NCBI GenBank assembly: GCA_002050435.1
Contig: MWYV01000014.1
Span: 1 to 33,898 of the forward strand
Reading direction: 5' to 3'
Source: Chitinophagales bacterium 33-2
GTDB lineage: Bacteria > Bacteroidota > Bacteroidia > Chitinophagales > Chitinophagaceae
DNA length: 33,898 nucleotides
Of the stretch, positions 17,435 to 24,590 are shown piece by piece. The notes under the pieces were generated by a model. That model was not told the origin of the DNA. It ran no database searches and saw only the letters and a list, made by a program, of their open reading frames with translations. Both the position numbers and the translations under genes were made by a program. Numbering within the stretch: position 1 is the first letter of the stretch; the number at the start of each line of letters is the position of its first letter.

Positions 17435-18109
17435 TTATATAAGAGGTTTAACAGATGGTAAGTAGAAAGCCTTACCATAATAAGGTTCTGTATAGGCCAG
17501 GTCAGCAAAATCAACCTTTTTTAATTTTTCGAAAGCAATTGAGATCATGTGAGATGCTGTTGCTTCTGCTTCCAAAAAAATAGCATTCTTATGGTGAACG
17601 ATCTGTTTAAATTTTTCACTTCCATTTCCAAAAAAAACCACTTTGCCTTTTTCAAGGTGCTCTTTAAATGCGTTTTCATCCAAAATCATATTCGTTGGGG
17701 CAAGGTGCTGAATGTCTTCCTGGTCATACAAGGCAGTAAAAACTTCCATTCTTCTTGCATCGATCATTGGACAAAGCAGTGCACTTGTAGGAGGCACCAG
17801 ACTTTTGGTCATCATGGCCAGTGTATTGATCATAATCAAAGGGATGCCTGTTACAAAACATAATCCCTTTGCTGCAGCCATACCCACTCTTAACCCAGTA
17901 TAACTTCCCGGACCTGAACTGATCGCAACAGCATCGAGTGCTTCAGGTTTGATCGCCGCATGGTTTAAAATCCTTTCAATAGCGGGGTGTAACCATGCCG
18001 CATGGTCTTTTTGTGAAGGGTTTTTTTCTTCGATGAGCACTTCATTGTCCTTTGCAAGACAAACAGATGCGGTTGTTACAGCAGTATCAATTAATAACAA
18101 AAGGGCCAC
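17435..18109 (-). CDS. tsaB: tRNA threonylcarbamoyladenosine biosynthesis protein TsaB
   Basis: TsaB is the scaffold partner of TsaD in making t6A at position 37 of ANN-decoding tRNAs. The ASKHA-fold N-terminus LLLLIDTAVTTASVCLA and the signature AVAISSGPGSYTGLRVGMAAAKGL are clear, and the length (about 225 residues) is normal. There is no ATG at the expected place. A GTG at 18109 gives VALLLLIDTA, which fits family starts; a TTG at 18127 would add six residues. The C-terminal region is short and variable, as usual. A small membrane-protein gene lies just upstream on the same strand. Confidence 0.92.
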   Translation of the reverse strand: MALLLLIDTAVTTASVCLAKDNEVLIEEKNPSQKDHAAWLHPAIERILNHAAIKPEALDAVAISSGPGSYTGLRVGMAAAKGLCFVTGIPLIMINTLAMMTKSLVPPTSALLCPMIDARRMEVFTALYDQEDIQHLAPTNMILDENAFKEHLEKGKVVFFGNGSEKFKQIVHHKNAIFLEAEATASHMISIAFEKLKKVDFADLAYTEPYYGKAFYLPSVKPLI

Positions 18110-18139
18110 GGCGGAAAGGTAAAGCAAAACTGCAAATGC

Positions 18140-18343
18140 TCAGATAGGGGTTGAATCATCCCTGGTGTTTTTTATCAGCCCGATTCCGGTGAAAAAGAAA
18201 ATGGCGCCTAATACACCATATACAGCAAGTGCTTTTATCTGTTTGTCCGATCCGCTGGTGTTCATGAAAAGAATGGCCGCATAAATAAGACCGCCAATTC
18301 CCAATACTGTCAGAATAATTCCAAAAATCCTTTTAAGGTTCAT
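18140..18343 (-). CDS. Small two-helix membrane protein
   Basis: The 67-residue protein has two transmembrane segments, IFGIILTVLGIGGLIYAAILF and a second around VYGVLGAIFFFTGIGLI, joined by a short hydrophilic loop (NTSGSDKQI). It ends in a charged tail. Members of this type are common and uncharacterised in Chitinophagaceae. It lies directly upstream of tsaB on the same strand, so the two are probably co-transcribed. No function can be assigned. Confidence 0.65.
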   Translation of the reverse strand: MNLKRIFGIILTVLGIGGLIYAAILFMNTSGSDKQIKALAVYGVLGAIFFFTGIGLIKNTRDDSTPI

Positions 18344-18403
18344 GCTTTGCTTTTGTTAACAGATGCAATTTAGCTGCCACCTGAGGAAAAGCTGATGGAA
18401 ACT

Positions 18404-18769
18404 TTAATTTTTTAACCTGCCGACAATATCAGCAGGAGCAAGTTTAAAGCCCAGTTGCTGGTTTTCATTTAAAGGAATAAAAATGCCTGCGACATTTTCT
18501 TCCAGCCGTGTTTTTGCGAAAATGCCTTTTAAAGGACCAGAAGTAAAGAATATTCTTTGCGCAGTTTCACTAAAGCGGTATTCGCCGATATCATTGTTTG
18601 AAGAAAGTTTGTAATGCCCATCATCCAGGATCAGTATATCCCCCTTCTCCCAAGCAGATCCCATAACTTTTGTTTCGTATTTTCCTTTGGGCAGCGCATT
18701 GACCGGCTGTTGCGAAAAGGCTTGCGGAGCAGTAAACAGGAAATATAAAAAGAGTAAAAAAGTTTTCAT
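18404..18769 (-). CDS. Small secreted protein of unknown function
   Basis: The 121-residue protein has a signal peptide (MKTFLLFLYFLFTAPQAFSQ) and a compact beta-rich mature part: LPKGKYETK, ILILDDGHYKLSS, EYRFSETAQRIFFTSGPLKG and NQQLGFKLAP. The pattern resembles small lipocalin-like or META-type beta proteins that report a quantity per ligand, but no diagnostic motif is present. It is followed by 60 non-coding bases and then the small membrane-protein gene. Confidence 0.6.
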   Translation of the reverse strand: MKTFLLFLYFLFTAPQAFSQQPVNALPKGKYETKVMGSAWEKGDILILDDGHYKLSSNNDIGEYRFSETAQRIFFTSGPLKGIFAKTRLEENVAGIFIPLNENQQLGFKLAPADIVGRLKN

Positions 18770-18856
18770 ACAGTTTCATTTCAAATGAGGAAGTAAGGTA
18801 CAATTAATAAAATCTGCATCAATCGTAATGCCACTTCGGAATTCTACGTGACAATT

Positions 18857-19669
18857 TCATTCATATTTCCTGTAAAGTGCAAAAAGAACCTTCCTGTCTG
18901 CTTCGGTTAAATCACCGGACTTATCTTCCTGTAGATATTTTCTTTTAAATGTGCGGATCGCAGCAACGGAATCTTTTATATCATAGCCAATAATCCTCAG
19001 CGCCTGCAAATGATTGAAATCCTGTGGTACCTGCAGGTTAGTGGTATCACTCCACCAAAGTCCATAGCCCTGGTCGGCAAAACGCTTCCATGGGAAATGA
19101 ACATTGGGGTCGTTTTTTCTTGTGGGTGCGATATCAGCATGGCCGATGAAGTTGGCGGAAGGAATCCCGAAAGCCCTTTTCAACTGACCGAGAAGGTTTA
19201 TTAAACTGCCAAGCTGTGCTTCTGAAAAAGGGTCAAAACCGTTATTGTCAATCTCAATTCCTATCGAATTAGAATTGATATCAGTACTGTTCCCCCACCT
19301 TGAAATGCCACCGTGCCAGGCTCTTAAGTAGTCATTCAACATGTGGTACACCGTTCCATCTTTACAGATCACATAATGTGCGCTCACCTGGGTCCTGCTA
19401 AGCGTAAAAGTTTTTAAGGTTTGCTCACAACTGTTTTGTGCCGTATGATGAAGTATAACAAAATTTGGTTTTCGAAGGTTGAAATTGATCGTTCCAACGA
19501 AGGGAGCTGTTTCAAAACTATCTTTAAGAGGAGCGTTGCGCAAAACAGCAGCAAGTTCCTTTGCCTGTTTCTTGTACATTTTATTGGTGCTGGCATAAGG
19601 TCCTTTATTGCATGCGCAGAATAGCAGTAGAAATAAAAAGGCTATGGTGAACAGTTGCAGGTGCTTCAT
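18857..19669 (-). CDS. AmiD-like N-acetylmuramoyl-L-alanine amidase lipoprotein
   Basis: The 270-residue protein starts with a lipoprotein-type signal (LLLFCAC; Cys18 or Cys20). The Amidase_2 (zinc, PGRP-like) domain spans about 65-200. Visible residues are VILHHTA (His74/His75), AWHGG (His119), GIEI (Glu139), FIGHADIAPTRKNDPNVHFPW (His177, Lys185, His191). The enzyme cuts the amide between MurNAc and the peptide stem. The C-terminal part (about 210-270, LQALRIIGYDI and KRKYLQ) resembles a peptidoglycan-binding helical domain. Envelope location suggests recycling or remodelling of cell wall fragments. Confidence 0.9.
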   Translation of the reverse strand: MKHLQLFTIAFLFLLLFCACNKGPYASTNKMYKKQAKELAAVLRNAPLKDSFETAPFVGTINFNLRKPNFVILHHTAQNSCEQTLKTFTLSRTQVSAHYVICKDGTVYHMLNDYLRAWHGGISRWGNSTDINSNSIGIEIDNNGFDPFSEAQLGSLINLLGQLKRAFGIPSANFIGHADIAPTRKNDPNVHFPWKRFADQGYGLWWSDTTNLQVPQDFNHLQALRIIGYDIKDSVAAIRTFKRKYLQEDKSGDLTEADRKVLFALYRKYE

Positions 19670-19756
19670 TTTTTTGATTGAGCAGGGAAAGTAAAGAAGA
19701 AAAGGAAGCCGGGCGTTTTTGATGGTTCATTTTTTGTGACTAATTAAAAAAAACTT

Positions 19757-20344
19757 ATGGCAAAGAATGTGGAAGGCAAAAAAGTAGCGATCCTGACTGA
19801 CCAGGGTTTTGAGGAAATAGAACTGACCAGCCCGATGAATGCTTTGGAAGAAGCCGGTGTTACTGTTCATGTGATTTCACCTCAAAAGGATAAGGTAAAG
19901 GCCTGGGATCAAGATCATTGGGGAATTGAAATTCCTGTTGATAAACATATCAGTGAAGCCAACCCGGAAGATTATGATATGCTGATGCTGCCAGGCGGAG
20001 TCATGAATCCTGATAAATTGCGTCAGAATAAAGCCTGCGTATTATTTGCCCGGCATTTTCTTGAGCAGGGAAAACCTATTGCTGCTATCTGTCACGCTCC
20101 CCAGTTTTTGATTGAAACCGAGATGATCTCCAACAGGCAGATGACTTCTTATCCTTCCATCAAAACAGATCTGGTAAATGCTGGTGTTTTGTGGGAAGAC
20201 AGTGAAGTGGTGGTTGACAATGGACTTGTAACCAGCAGAAACCCGGATGATCTTCCAGCGTTCAATAAAAAAATGATCGAAGAACTTGCAGAAGGAAGGC
20301 ATGCCACCGTAGGACAGTTTACAAAGCATGACCGGCAATCCTGA
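19757..20344 (+). CDS. PfpI/DJ-1-family type 1 glutamine amidotransferase-like protein
   Basis: The 195-residue protein has the DJ-1/PfpI fold: VAILTDQGFEEIEL (acidic residue near 19-20), LMLPGG, and the nucleophile elbow AAICHAPQFL with Cys112 and His113. The family includes stress chaperones, cysteine peptidases and reported protein deglycases (YhbO-like), so the exact activity is uncertain. The gene is monocistronic. Its terminator hairpin lies inside the 3' end of the convergent gene. Confidence 0.9.
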   Translation: MAKNVEGKKVAILTDQGFEEIELTSPMNALEEAGVTVHVISPQKDKVKAWDQDHWGIEIPVDKHISEANPEDYDMLMLPGGVMNPDKLRQNKACVLFARHFLEQGKPIAAICHAPQFLIETEMISNRQMTSYPSIKTDLVNAGVLWEDSEVVVDNGLVTSRNPDDLPAFNKKMIEELAEGRHATVGQFTKHDRQS

Positions 20345-20352
20345 ATCATTGC

Positions 20353-20916
20353 TTAATACAATTTATTATCCGGCAGTATAAAAGAATCAAGGAGATCAAA
20401 ACGATCTCCTTTTCTTTTGTACAATTTTGCCACGCCTGCTTTAAAAGATTCATTAAAGTCCAAATCAGTCAGGATGTCCAGCGCTGAGGAAAAAACAGTG
20501 GAAGGAAGTTGAAAAAGCTCAAGCGCCGGCGCGGGATTGAACCAGAATGCAGGACATCCGCTGCTTTGTATAAACGGATCGATCATACGCATCTGGTTAA
20601 TTATCTGACGAAGAGGAAAAGGATCCTGCACGTGGATGTAAATTTTTCCAGGTGGCTTTCCTCCAAAATTGTTCAACCTTAATTCAAATCCTCCCTGCAA
20701 ATTGCAGATCCTTTCCATCCATCTTGAAATCGTTGGTTCCATTCCTTCCTTCGCATAAAATGCGCCCAGCATAATCTCAGGTTGGGGTTGCCGAAAACCG
20801 AATAATTCTGCCGGAAGCTCTTTGTTTAACATGGAAATAATTTTTTCTGAAGGTTCGATCACGATCTTGTATTCGTTGAATCTATCCTGTGGATGAATAA
20901 TTGCAGCCGGAAGCAT
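20353..20916 (-). CDS. 2H-phosphoesterase (2'-5' RNA ligase)-like protein lacking HxT motifs
   Basis: The 187-residue protein aligns by eye to the LigT-like 2H fold. YKIVIEPSEKII is strand one and FELRLNNFGGKPPGKIYIHV is the family's central beta hairpin. Where 2H enzymes have PHITL and PHLTL, this protein has PEIML and a degenerate PAPALELF, so neither histidine-x-threonine motif is present. It is therefore probably catalytically dead or uses other residues. It is divergent from the UmuD'-like gene across 41 bases. The fold call is visual and moderate; the absence of motifs is directly seen. Confidence 0.5.
   Translation of the reverse strand: MLPAAIIHPQDRFNEYKIVIEPSEKIISMLNKELPAELFGFRQPQPEIMLGAFYAKEGMEPTISRWMERICNLQGGFELRLNNFGGKPPGKIYIHVQDPFPLRQIINQMRMIDPFIQSSGCPAFWFNPAPALELFQLPSTVFSSALDILTDLDFNESFKAGVAKLYKRKGDRFDLLDSFILPDNKLY
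20389..20418 (+). terminator. Intrinsic terminator of the PfpI-family gene, embedded in the opposite-strand coding region
   Basis: AAGGAGATC (20389-20397) pairs perfectly with GATCTCCTT (20403-20411) around a 5-base loop. A T-rich run (TTTCTTTT) follows to 20418. It lies 44 bases beyond the PfpI-family stop and inside the last codons of the convergent gene. Confidence 0.75.
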
Positions 20917-20926
20917 ATTGCAAATG

Positions 20927-20950
20927 ATTTTAGCCTAAATTTACTAAAAT
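20927..20950. promoter_or_regulatory. Inverted repeat in the divergent promoter, candidate operator
   Basis: ATTTTAG (20927-20933) and CTAAAAT (20944-20950) are perfect 7-bp arms with a 10-base spacer. The inner TAAATTTA (20936-20943) is itself palindromic. It occupies most of the 41-base gap between the 2H-like and UmuD'-like starts, so one regulator could control both. A LexA-type site is possible, but no LexA box is known to me for this lineage. Confidence 0.4.
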
Positions 20951-20957
20951 AATTAGC

Positions 20958-21308
20958 ATGTCGCCAATTGTAGAAGAAATAATTCAGGAGGGAAGGGCAA
21001 ATATGGCAACGAGACTCGGAAAAAATACCAGCGAAATTCCTTTGTACACCATGCAACTGGAATCAGAGATCATGAAAGATGCGGGTTTGCATAAAGGCGA
21101 TGTGCTTATTGTTGACAGGAATGCAGAAGCAATCCATGGCAGCATCATCATCGCCGATCTTTCAGGAGATTTACGGGTAAGAAAACTGTTGATCGAGAAC
21201 GGCCGGAAATTTCTGGTGGCACCAGGTACGGCTACAGCACCCATTGAACTGATGGAGATTTATGCCTGCTGGGGTGTGGTGATCAGTCTGGTCAGGAACA
21301 TCTGTTAG
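20958..21308 (+). CDS. UmuD'-like S24 family protein with a degenerate active site
   Basis: The 116-residue protein aligns to E. coli UmuD starting near the UmuD' N-terminus. SPIVEEIIQEGRANMATRL matches SPAADYVEQRIDLNQLL, LHKGDVLIVDRNAEAIHG matches SDGDLLIVD...ASHG, and YACWGVVISLVRNIC matches VFGVVIHVVKAM. The N-terminal arm with the cleavage site is missing. The serine position of GDSM is Ile38 (SEIMKD), and the catalytic Lys of TVKKL is Arg75 (RVRKL). It therefore looks like a constitutively processed-form accessory protein, not a protease. UmuD' partners a Y-family polymerase; no umuC is in the window. Confidence 0.78.
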   Translation: MSPIVEEIIQEGRANMATRLGKNTSEIPLYTMQLESEIMKDAGLHKGDVLIVDRNAEAIHGSIIIADLSGDLRVRKLLIENGRKFLVAPGTATAPIELMEIYACWGVVISLVRNIC

Positions 21309-21757
21309 GCTTTTAACCGCGCATCTAACGAGATCTTTTTATGTCCGATGATCTGCACTTTTTTAAAACCGGTATGATTTGGATTGAGCAGGTAGTTGTA
21401 TTCTCCGGGAATGATGGCAGAAGGAACTTTCATCACAAGTTTTTCTTCCTTTTTTATAAACGCATCACCCATTTTTTTTAATGCCGCAGGAGATGGATAC
21501 ACCTGCCATTTTTCTGGAAGTTGAGCTGCATTGATTTCATGAACAGAGGTGGAAGGAATATCAATTTCGAGGAGGCAGAAATCAATGGCAGGAATCTTTG
21601 ATAAATGAACAATGGTTTCCAGCAGCGCAAGGGAGGCGGCCCCGGAGGTGTACAACAGGTATTTCCCTTTGCTGTTCCACCTTCCTCCAAATAGCGCAGC
21701 CCCAGTTCCTGAAAGATCCTGGATATAGCTGCATTTACTGATCCTGAAAACCCTCAT
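21305..21757 (-). CDS. RES-domain toxin of an Xre-RES toxin-antitoxin system
   Basis: The 150-residue protein is a RES domain with its three name-giving residues: Arg26 in GGRWNSKG, Glu47 in LALLETIVHL and Ser113 in VPSAIIPGEYNYLLNP. Characterised RES toxins (ParT, MbcT) act on NAD+ or ADP-ribosylate a target and stop growth. The upstream antitoxin gene overlaps it by 4 bases, the usual antitoxin-first order. It converges with the UmuD'-like gene, the two stops overlapping by 4 bases. The catalytic residues look intact. Confidence 0.9.
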   Translation of the reverse strand: MRVFRISKCSYIQDLSGTGAALFGGRWNSKGKYLLYTSGAASLALLETIVHLSKIPAIDFCLLEIDIPSTSVHEINAAQLPEKWQVYPSPAALKKMGDAFIKKEEKLVMKVPSAIIPGEYNYLLNPNHTGFKKVQIIGHKKISLDARLKA

Positions 21758-22278
21758 GCAAAAATTCCATGTTCAATTTTCCCCAGTTCCTGTAACAGCA
21801 ATTCAATACCCATAGATGTATCAAGAAAAACTTTTGGTTTTTGATTTCCCAGCACCAGCTGACCGGTATCCATCCATTCTTTAAAAAGTTCCATAGCTCC
21901 AAAAACAATTGCGCCCCTGGCATATAGCCTGGCAATTTCAATCACCCGCTCCGATTGTTCCGGGTTTAATAATTTACCTGGCTTATACCGTCTCAGTGTT
22001 CTGTCGGATGTATGCATAACAGAGGCAAATTCAGCAGCACTTAAGCCTGTTTTTGCCATTAAAAGGTCAAGGGTTTTCCTTGGGATGCCATTTTTAATCA
22101 GAAGAATGAAATCTTTTTCTTCTTTTACAATAGTACCAGGAGGAAAAGAGGACCTGCCTCCTAAGAGTTCCATGGTTTTGGCGGCATCTGTGGGAAGATA
22201 GGAAAACGCATCAGTCTTTTGTTGCGTGCTCCGTTGCTTTGCGGTTCCCTTTTTTACAGATGTTTTCTTTTCATTCAT
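21754..22278 (-). CDS. Xre/ParS/MbcA-type antitoxin (DUF2384)
   Basis: The 174-residue protein has a lysine-rich N-terminal extension (about 1-45), an Xre-like helix-turn-helix (about 65-105: IPRKTLDLLMAKTGLSAAEF, then MHTSDRTLRRY) and a C-terminal DUF2384 domain with SERVIEIARLYARG, FGAMELFKEWMDTGQ and PKVFLDTSMGIELLLQELG. This is the ParS/MbcA layout, in which the C-terminus blocks the RES active site. It precedes and overlaps the toxin gene. A perfect 12-bp palindrome lies 16 bases upstream of its start. Confidence 0.9.
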   Translation of the reverse strand: MNEKKTSVKKGTAKQRSTQQKTDAFSYLPTDAAKTMELLGGRSSFPPGTIVKEEKDFILLIKNGIPRKTLDLLMAKTGLSAAEFASVMHTSDRTLRRYKPGKLLNPEQSERVIEIARLYARGAIVFGAMELFKEWMDTGQLVLGNQKPKVFLDTSMGIELLLQELGKIEHGIFA

Positions 22279-22294
22279 TCTGACCGCAATTTAC

Positions 22295-22306
22295 GGACAA
22301 TTGTCC
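22295..22306. promoter_or_regulatory. Perfect palindrome upstream of the antitoxin gene, candidate operator
   Basis: GGACAATTGTCC is a perfect 12-bp palindrome 16 bases before the antitoxin ATG. It directly follows a GATTTTTG run that resembles a -7 box. Xre-RES systems are normally repressed by the antitoxin through its HTH, so this is the likely binding site. Confidence 0.6.
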
Positions 22307-22588
22307 AAAAATCTTTGTTGGAATGGCTTGAGTTTTGCAACACTTGAAAAGGAGGCCAGGGTGTACATTTTTAATTTTCTTACAAGGGGAAAATAATATG
22401 TAATGAAAAAACACTGGCTGGCGCCTACGAAAAAAATTAGTGCGCCTGATGGAAGCAGGTTGATCAGGGAATACATTGGCAAAACCCAGCGGCGCAGTTT
22501 CTATTGTGATCATTGCCAGGTTCTTTCTAAATCGTACATCACTAATTTAATGGTGCATTATTTGTACAGTCAAAACAAATGTTTAATT

Positions 22589-22816
22589 ATGAATGAAGAA
22601 AAAAAAGATGTTTCGGTGAATCACCAGGATCATCCAAGAAGGGAGGGGCAATCGCAGAATACCACACCTATTGATCCGGAAGATGGACAAAGGAGCAGCA
22701 ACAATCACAACCAGCCCATGACAAATATGATGAATGAATCTGAAGAACAGAAAGCAGGGAATGCACATGAACAAAAAGATGAAGAATGGGTGAAGCGTGA
22801 TCAGCGGCAACCTTAA
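22589..22816 (+). CDS. Small hydrophilic, probably disordered protein
   Basis: With the ATG at 22589 the product is 75 residues, rich in Glu, Gln, Asn and His with no hydrophobic core (MNEEKKDVSVNHQDHPRREG at the start, DEEWVKRDQRQP at the end). The frame is open back to 22403, but those 62 extra residues have a different composition (a CDHC motif and several aromatics) and are not convincing. A strong terminator follows. The composition resembles small stress-type proteins found in soil Bacteroidota. Function unknown. Confidence 0.55.
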   Translation: MNEEKKDVSVNHQDHPRREGQSQNTTPIDPEDGQRSSNNHNQPMTNMMNESEEQKAGNAHEQKDEEWVKRDQRQP

Positions 22817-22820
22817 TTAC

Positions 22821-22843
22821 GGCCTCCCAGGAGGCCTTTTTTT
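22821..22843 (+). terminator. Intrinsic terminator after the small hydrophilic protein gene
   Basis: GGCCTCC (22821-22827) pairs with GGAGGCC (22830-22836); the outer six pairs around a 4-base loop are realistic. Seven T follow. It lies five bases after the stop, which supports the reading of the small gene. Confidence 0.9.
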
Positions 22844-22879
22844 ATACAGGTCCATGCATTTGCTAATAATAAATACATA

Positions 22880-23368
22880 TTAATTGATTTCTTCAAAAAC
22901 ACCTGTCAGTTTGTTCTTTCTTACATTGTCCGCATTAAAATAGCGCCCGTTCATGGCAATATACACTCCCTGGGATAGTGTTTGTACAAAAGCCAGGGCG
23001 CTGCCAAGATTGAACAATCCATCGGAAGAACCGAACTTATACGGGATCATCGCTCCGGTGATCACAATCGTTTTGTCTTTGATTTTTTTATTTAATAAAG
23101 CGGCTGTTTCTGCCATCGTATCTGTTCCATGCGTGATGATGATCTTGTCTTCAGGACTTTTAACACAATGGTCTGCAATGAGGTTACGGTCTGCATCCGT
23201 CATTTCCAGACTGTCCACCATCATCAATGTTCTGATTTCCACAGGTGCAAGGTTCCTCCCCAGTTTCAGCATTTCCGGGAGTTGTGAATCATTAAAAAAC
23301 AGTTTTCCTGTCAGTTCATTGTATTCTTTATCGAATGTACCCCCGGTAATAAAGATGCGAATGCTCAT
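22880..23368 (-). CDS. Half-length asparaginase-domain protein
   Basis: The 162-residue protein has the N-terminal domain of L-asparaginases only. FITGGTFDKEY carries the first threonine nucleophile region (Thr8-Thr11), and THGTDTMAETA (His80-Thr84) the second. MIPYKFGSSDGLFNLGSALA is the closing helix region. Full asparaginases have about 330 residues with a second domain after this point; here the protein simply stops after a short tail (KLTGVFEEIN). Such short forms exist as a recognised group, so this is probably not a fragment. Activity on asparagine is uncertain. Confidence 0.85.
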   Translation of the reverse strand: MSIRIFITGGTFDKEYNELTGKLFFNDSQLPEMLKLGRNLAPVEIRTLMMVDSLEMTDADRNLIADHCVKSPEDKIIITHGTDTMAETAALLNKKIKDKTIVITGAMIPYKFGSSDGLFNLGSALAFVQTLSQGVYIAMNGRYFNADNVRKNKLTGVFEEIN

Positions 23369-23415
23369 GTTGTGATATTAAGGTAAAATTAGGGCGCTTA
23401 CAACATCAGCAAAAT

Positions 23416-23664
23416 TTAGGAAGTGGTTTTTTTACTTGCTGATTTTTCCATGTTTTTACCAATAATATATCCGATGAGCGCTCCTATACATGCTGCTGCG
23501 ATCCAGATAACGTAAGAACCCTGTGCATTAAAAAGGGCGATCAGCAATGCAAATACACCAAATAAAATGGCCATGCTGATTCTTCCCCTTACTCTTTGTT
23601 TTGCGGGTATATCTGCCGGTTTTTTATAATCGTGATGACCGGGGCGTTTACGACTTTCAGGCAT
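23416..23664 (-). CDS. Small two-helix membrane protein
   Basis: The 82-residue protein has a basic N-terminus (MPESRKRPGHHDYKKP) and two membrane helices, about ISMAILFGVFALLIALFNAQ and YVIWIAAACIGALIGYIIG. It ends in a lysine-rich tail (KNMEKSASKKTTS). It has no recognised domain. It lies divergent from the LysM gene. Confidence 0.6.
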   Translation of the reverse strand: MPESRKRPGHHDYKKPADIPAKQRVRGRISMAILFGVFALLIALFNAQGSYVIWIAAACIGALIGYIIGKNMEKSASKKTTS

Positions 23665-23760
23665 AATTAATTTTTGAGAAGTTAGTTATTCCTAATGGGA
23701 AAATCAAAGCAAGAGGAATTTAATGGCATAATATTTCTACAGATTTGGTAAATTGCGATT

Positions 23761-24009
23761 ATGGAACGTAACCAGGAATCAAATCAACAAGAGGAAAATA
23801 ATAAAGCACCTTATAATGAACAGGTGGCTGCAGGCACTGCAGGGGGTGTGATTAATGAATATATAGTGGAAGAAAAAGATACCCTGCCGGATATTGCCAG
23901 GAAATATGATCTGTCTATTGAGGAGATCCTTGCCGCAAACCCCGGGCTCGACGAGCCGGCTGATATGGTGAAGCCTGGGTTAAAAATCAAAATTCCCAAA
24001 AAAATCTGA
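23761..24009 (+). CDS. Small LysM-domain protein
   Basis: The 82-residue protein has a Gln/Asn/Glu-rich N-terminus and one LysM domain (about 33-80): EYIVEEKDTLPDIARKYDL, then SIEEILAANPGLDE and VKPGLKIKIPKKI. LysM binds N-acetylglucosamine-containing glycans such as peptidoglycan. No signal peptide is visible, so cell-wall binding would need another export route, or the protein is cytoplasmic like some stress-linked BON/LysM proteins. It is monocistronic with its own terminator. Confidence 0.85.
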   Translation: MERNQESNQQEENNKAPYNEQVAAGTAGGVINEYIVEEKDTLPDIARKYDLSIEEILAANPGLDEPADMVKPGLKIKIPKKI

Positions 24010-24029
24010 TCATTTTTATTTGCACAGGG

Positions 24030-24057
24030 CTTTGCAGCAATACTGCAAAGTTTTTTT
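24030..24057 (+). terminator. Intrinsic terminator of the LysM gene
   Basis: CTTTGCAG (24030-24037) pairs perfectly with CTGCAAAG (24043-24050) around a 5-base loop, followed by seven T. Confidence 0.9.
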
Positions 24058-24110
24058 ATTAATATACTACTGCAGGAACAATCCTTCTTCCATGATATTA
24101 TCTTAGCGCT

Positions 24111-24590
24111 ATGAAGGCAGCTGGCAGTTCTGAGATCAAAGGGGCATTAAAAAATTTATCTTCCCCGGAATTGATCGATCTATGCTTACGCCTGGTGCGG
24201 TTTAAAAAGGAGAACAAGGAGCTGCTCACTTATTTATTATTCGAATCAGAAAACATTGAAAGTTTTATCCAGGTATCAAAAGAAGAGATCACATCCTCTT
24301 TTGCGGCAGTAAATACCACCAACCTATATTTCGCAAAAAAATCAGTCAGGAGAATTTTAAGAGAAACCAATAAACTGATTCGTTATGCTTCTGAAAAACA
24401 GGTGGAAGCTGAACTGCTGATTCATTTTTGTTCCGAATTAAATTCATCCGGAATTCCGTTCAGGAAAAGTCCAGCAATGTTCAAACTTTTTCTTGCGCAA
24501 CTGAAAAAAACCAGAACAGCCATTGAAACCATGCATGAAGACCTTCAGTACGATTACCTCAGGCAACTGGAAAAAATTCCGGATAATTAA
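24111..24590 (+). CDS. Helical protein of unknown function
   Basis: The 159-residue protein is lysine- and leucine-rich and predicted all-alpha by its heptad-like hydrophobic pattern (LVRFKKENKELLTYLLFESE, VRRILRETNKLIRYASEKQ, LAQLKKTRTAIETMHEDL). It has no signal or membrane segment, so it is probably cytoplasmic. I do not recognise the family. Its TAA at 24588-24590 is immediately followed by the stop of the convergent DUF3078 gene, leaving no intergenic space. Confidence 0.7.
   Translation: MKAAGSSEIKGALKNLSSPELIDLCLRLVRFKKENKELLTYLLFESENIESFIQVSKEEITSSFAAVNTTNLYFAKKSVRRILRETNKLIRYASEKQVEAELLIHFCSELNSSGIPFRKSPAMFKLFLAQLKKTRTAIETMHEDLQYDYLRQLEKIPDN

Noticed and set aside
22403-22588. Longer N-terminus of the small hydrophilic protein (62 extra residues with CDHC)
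   Set aside because: Composition differs sharply from the rest, and no promoter fits the upstream ATG. A short start at 22589 explains the terminator spacing better.
22880-23368. Asparaginase as a truncated pseudogene
   Set aside because: No second-domain remnants are visible downstream, and short asparaginase-domain proteins are a known group.
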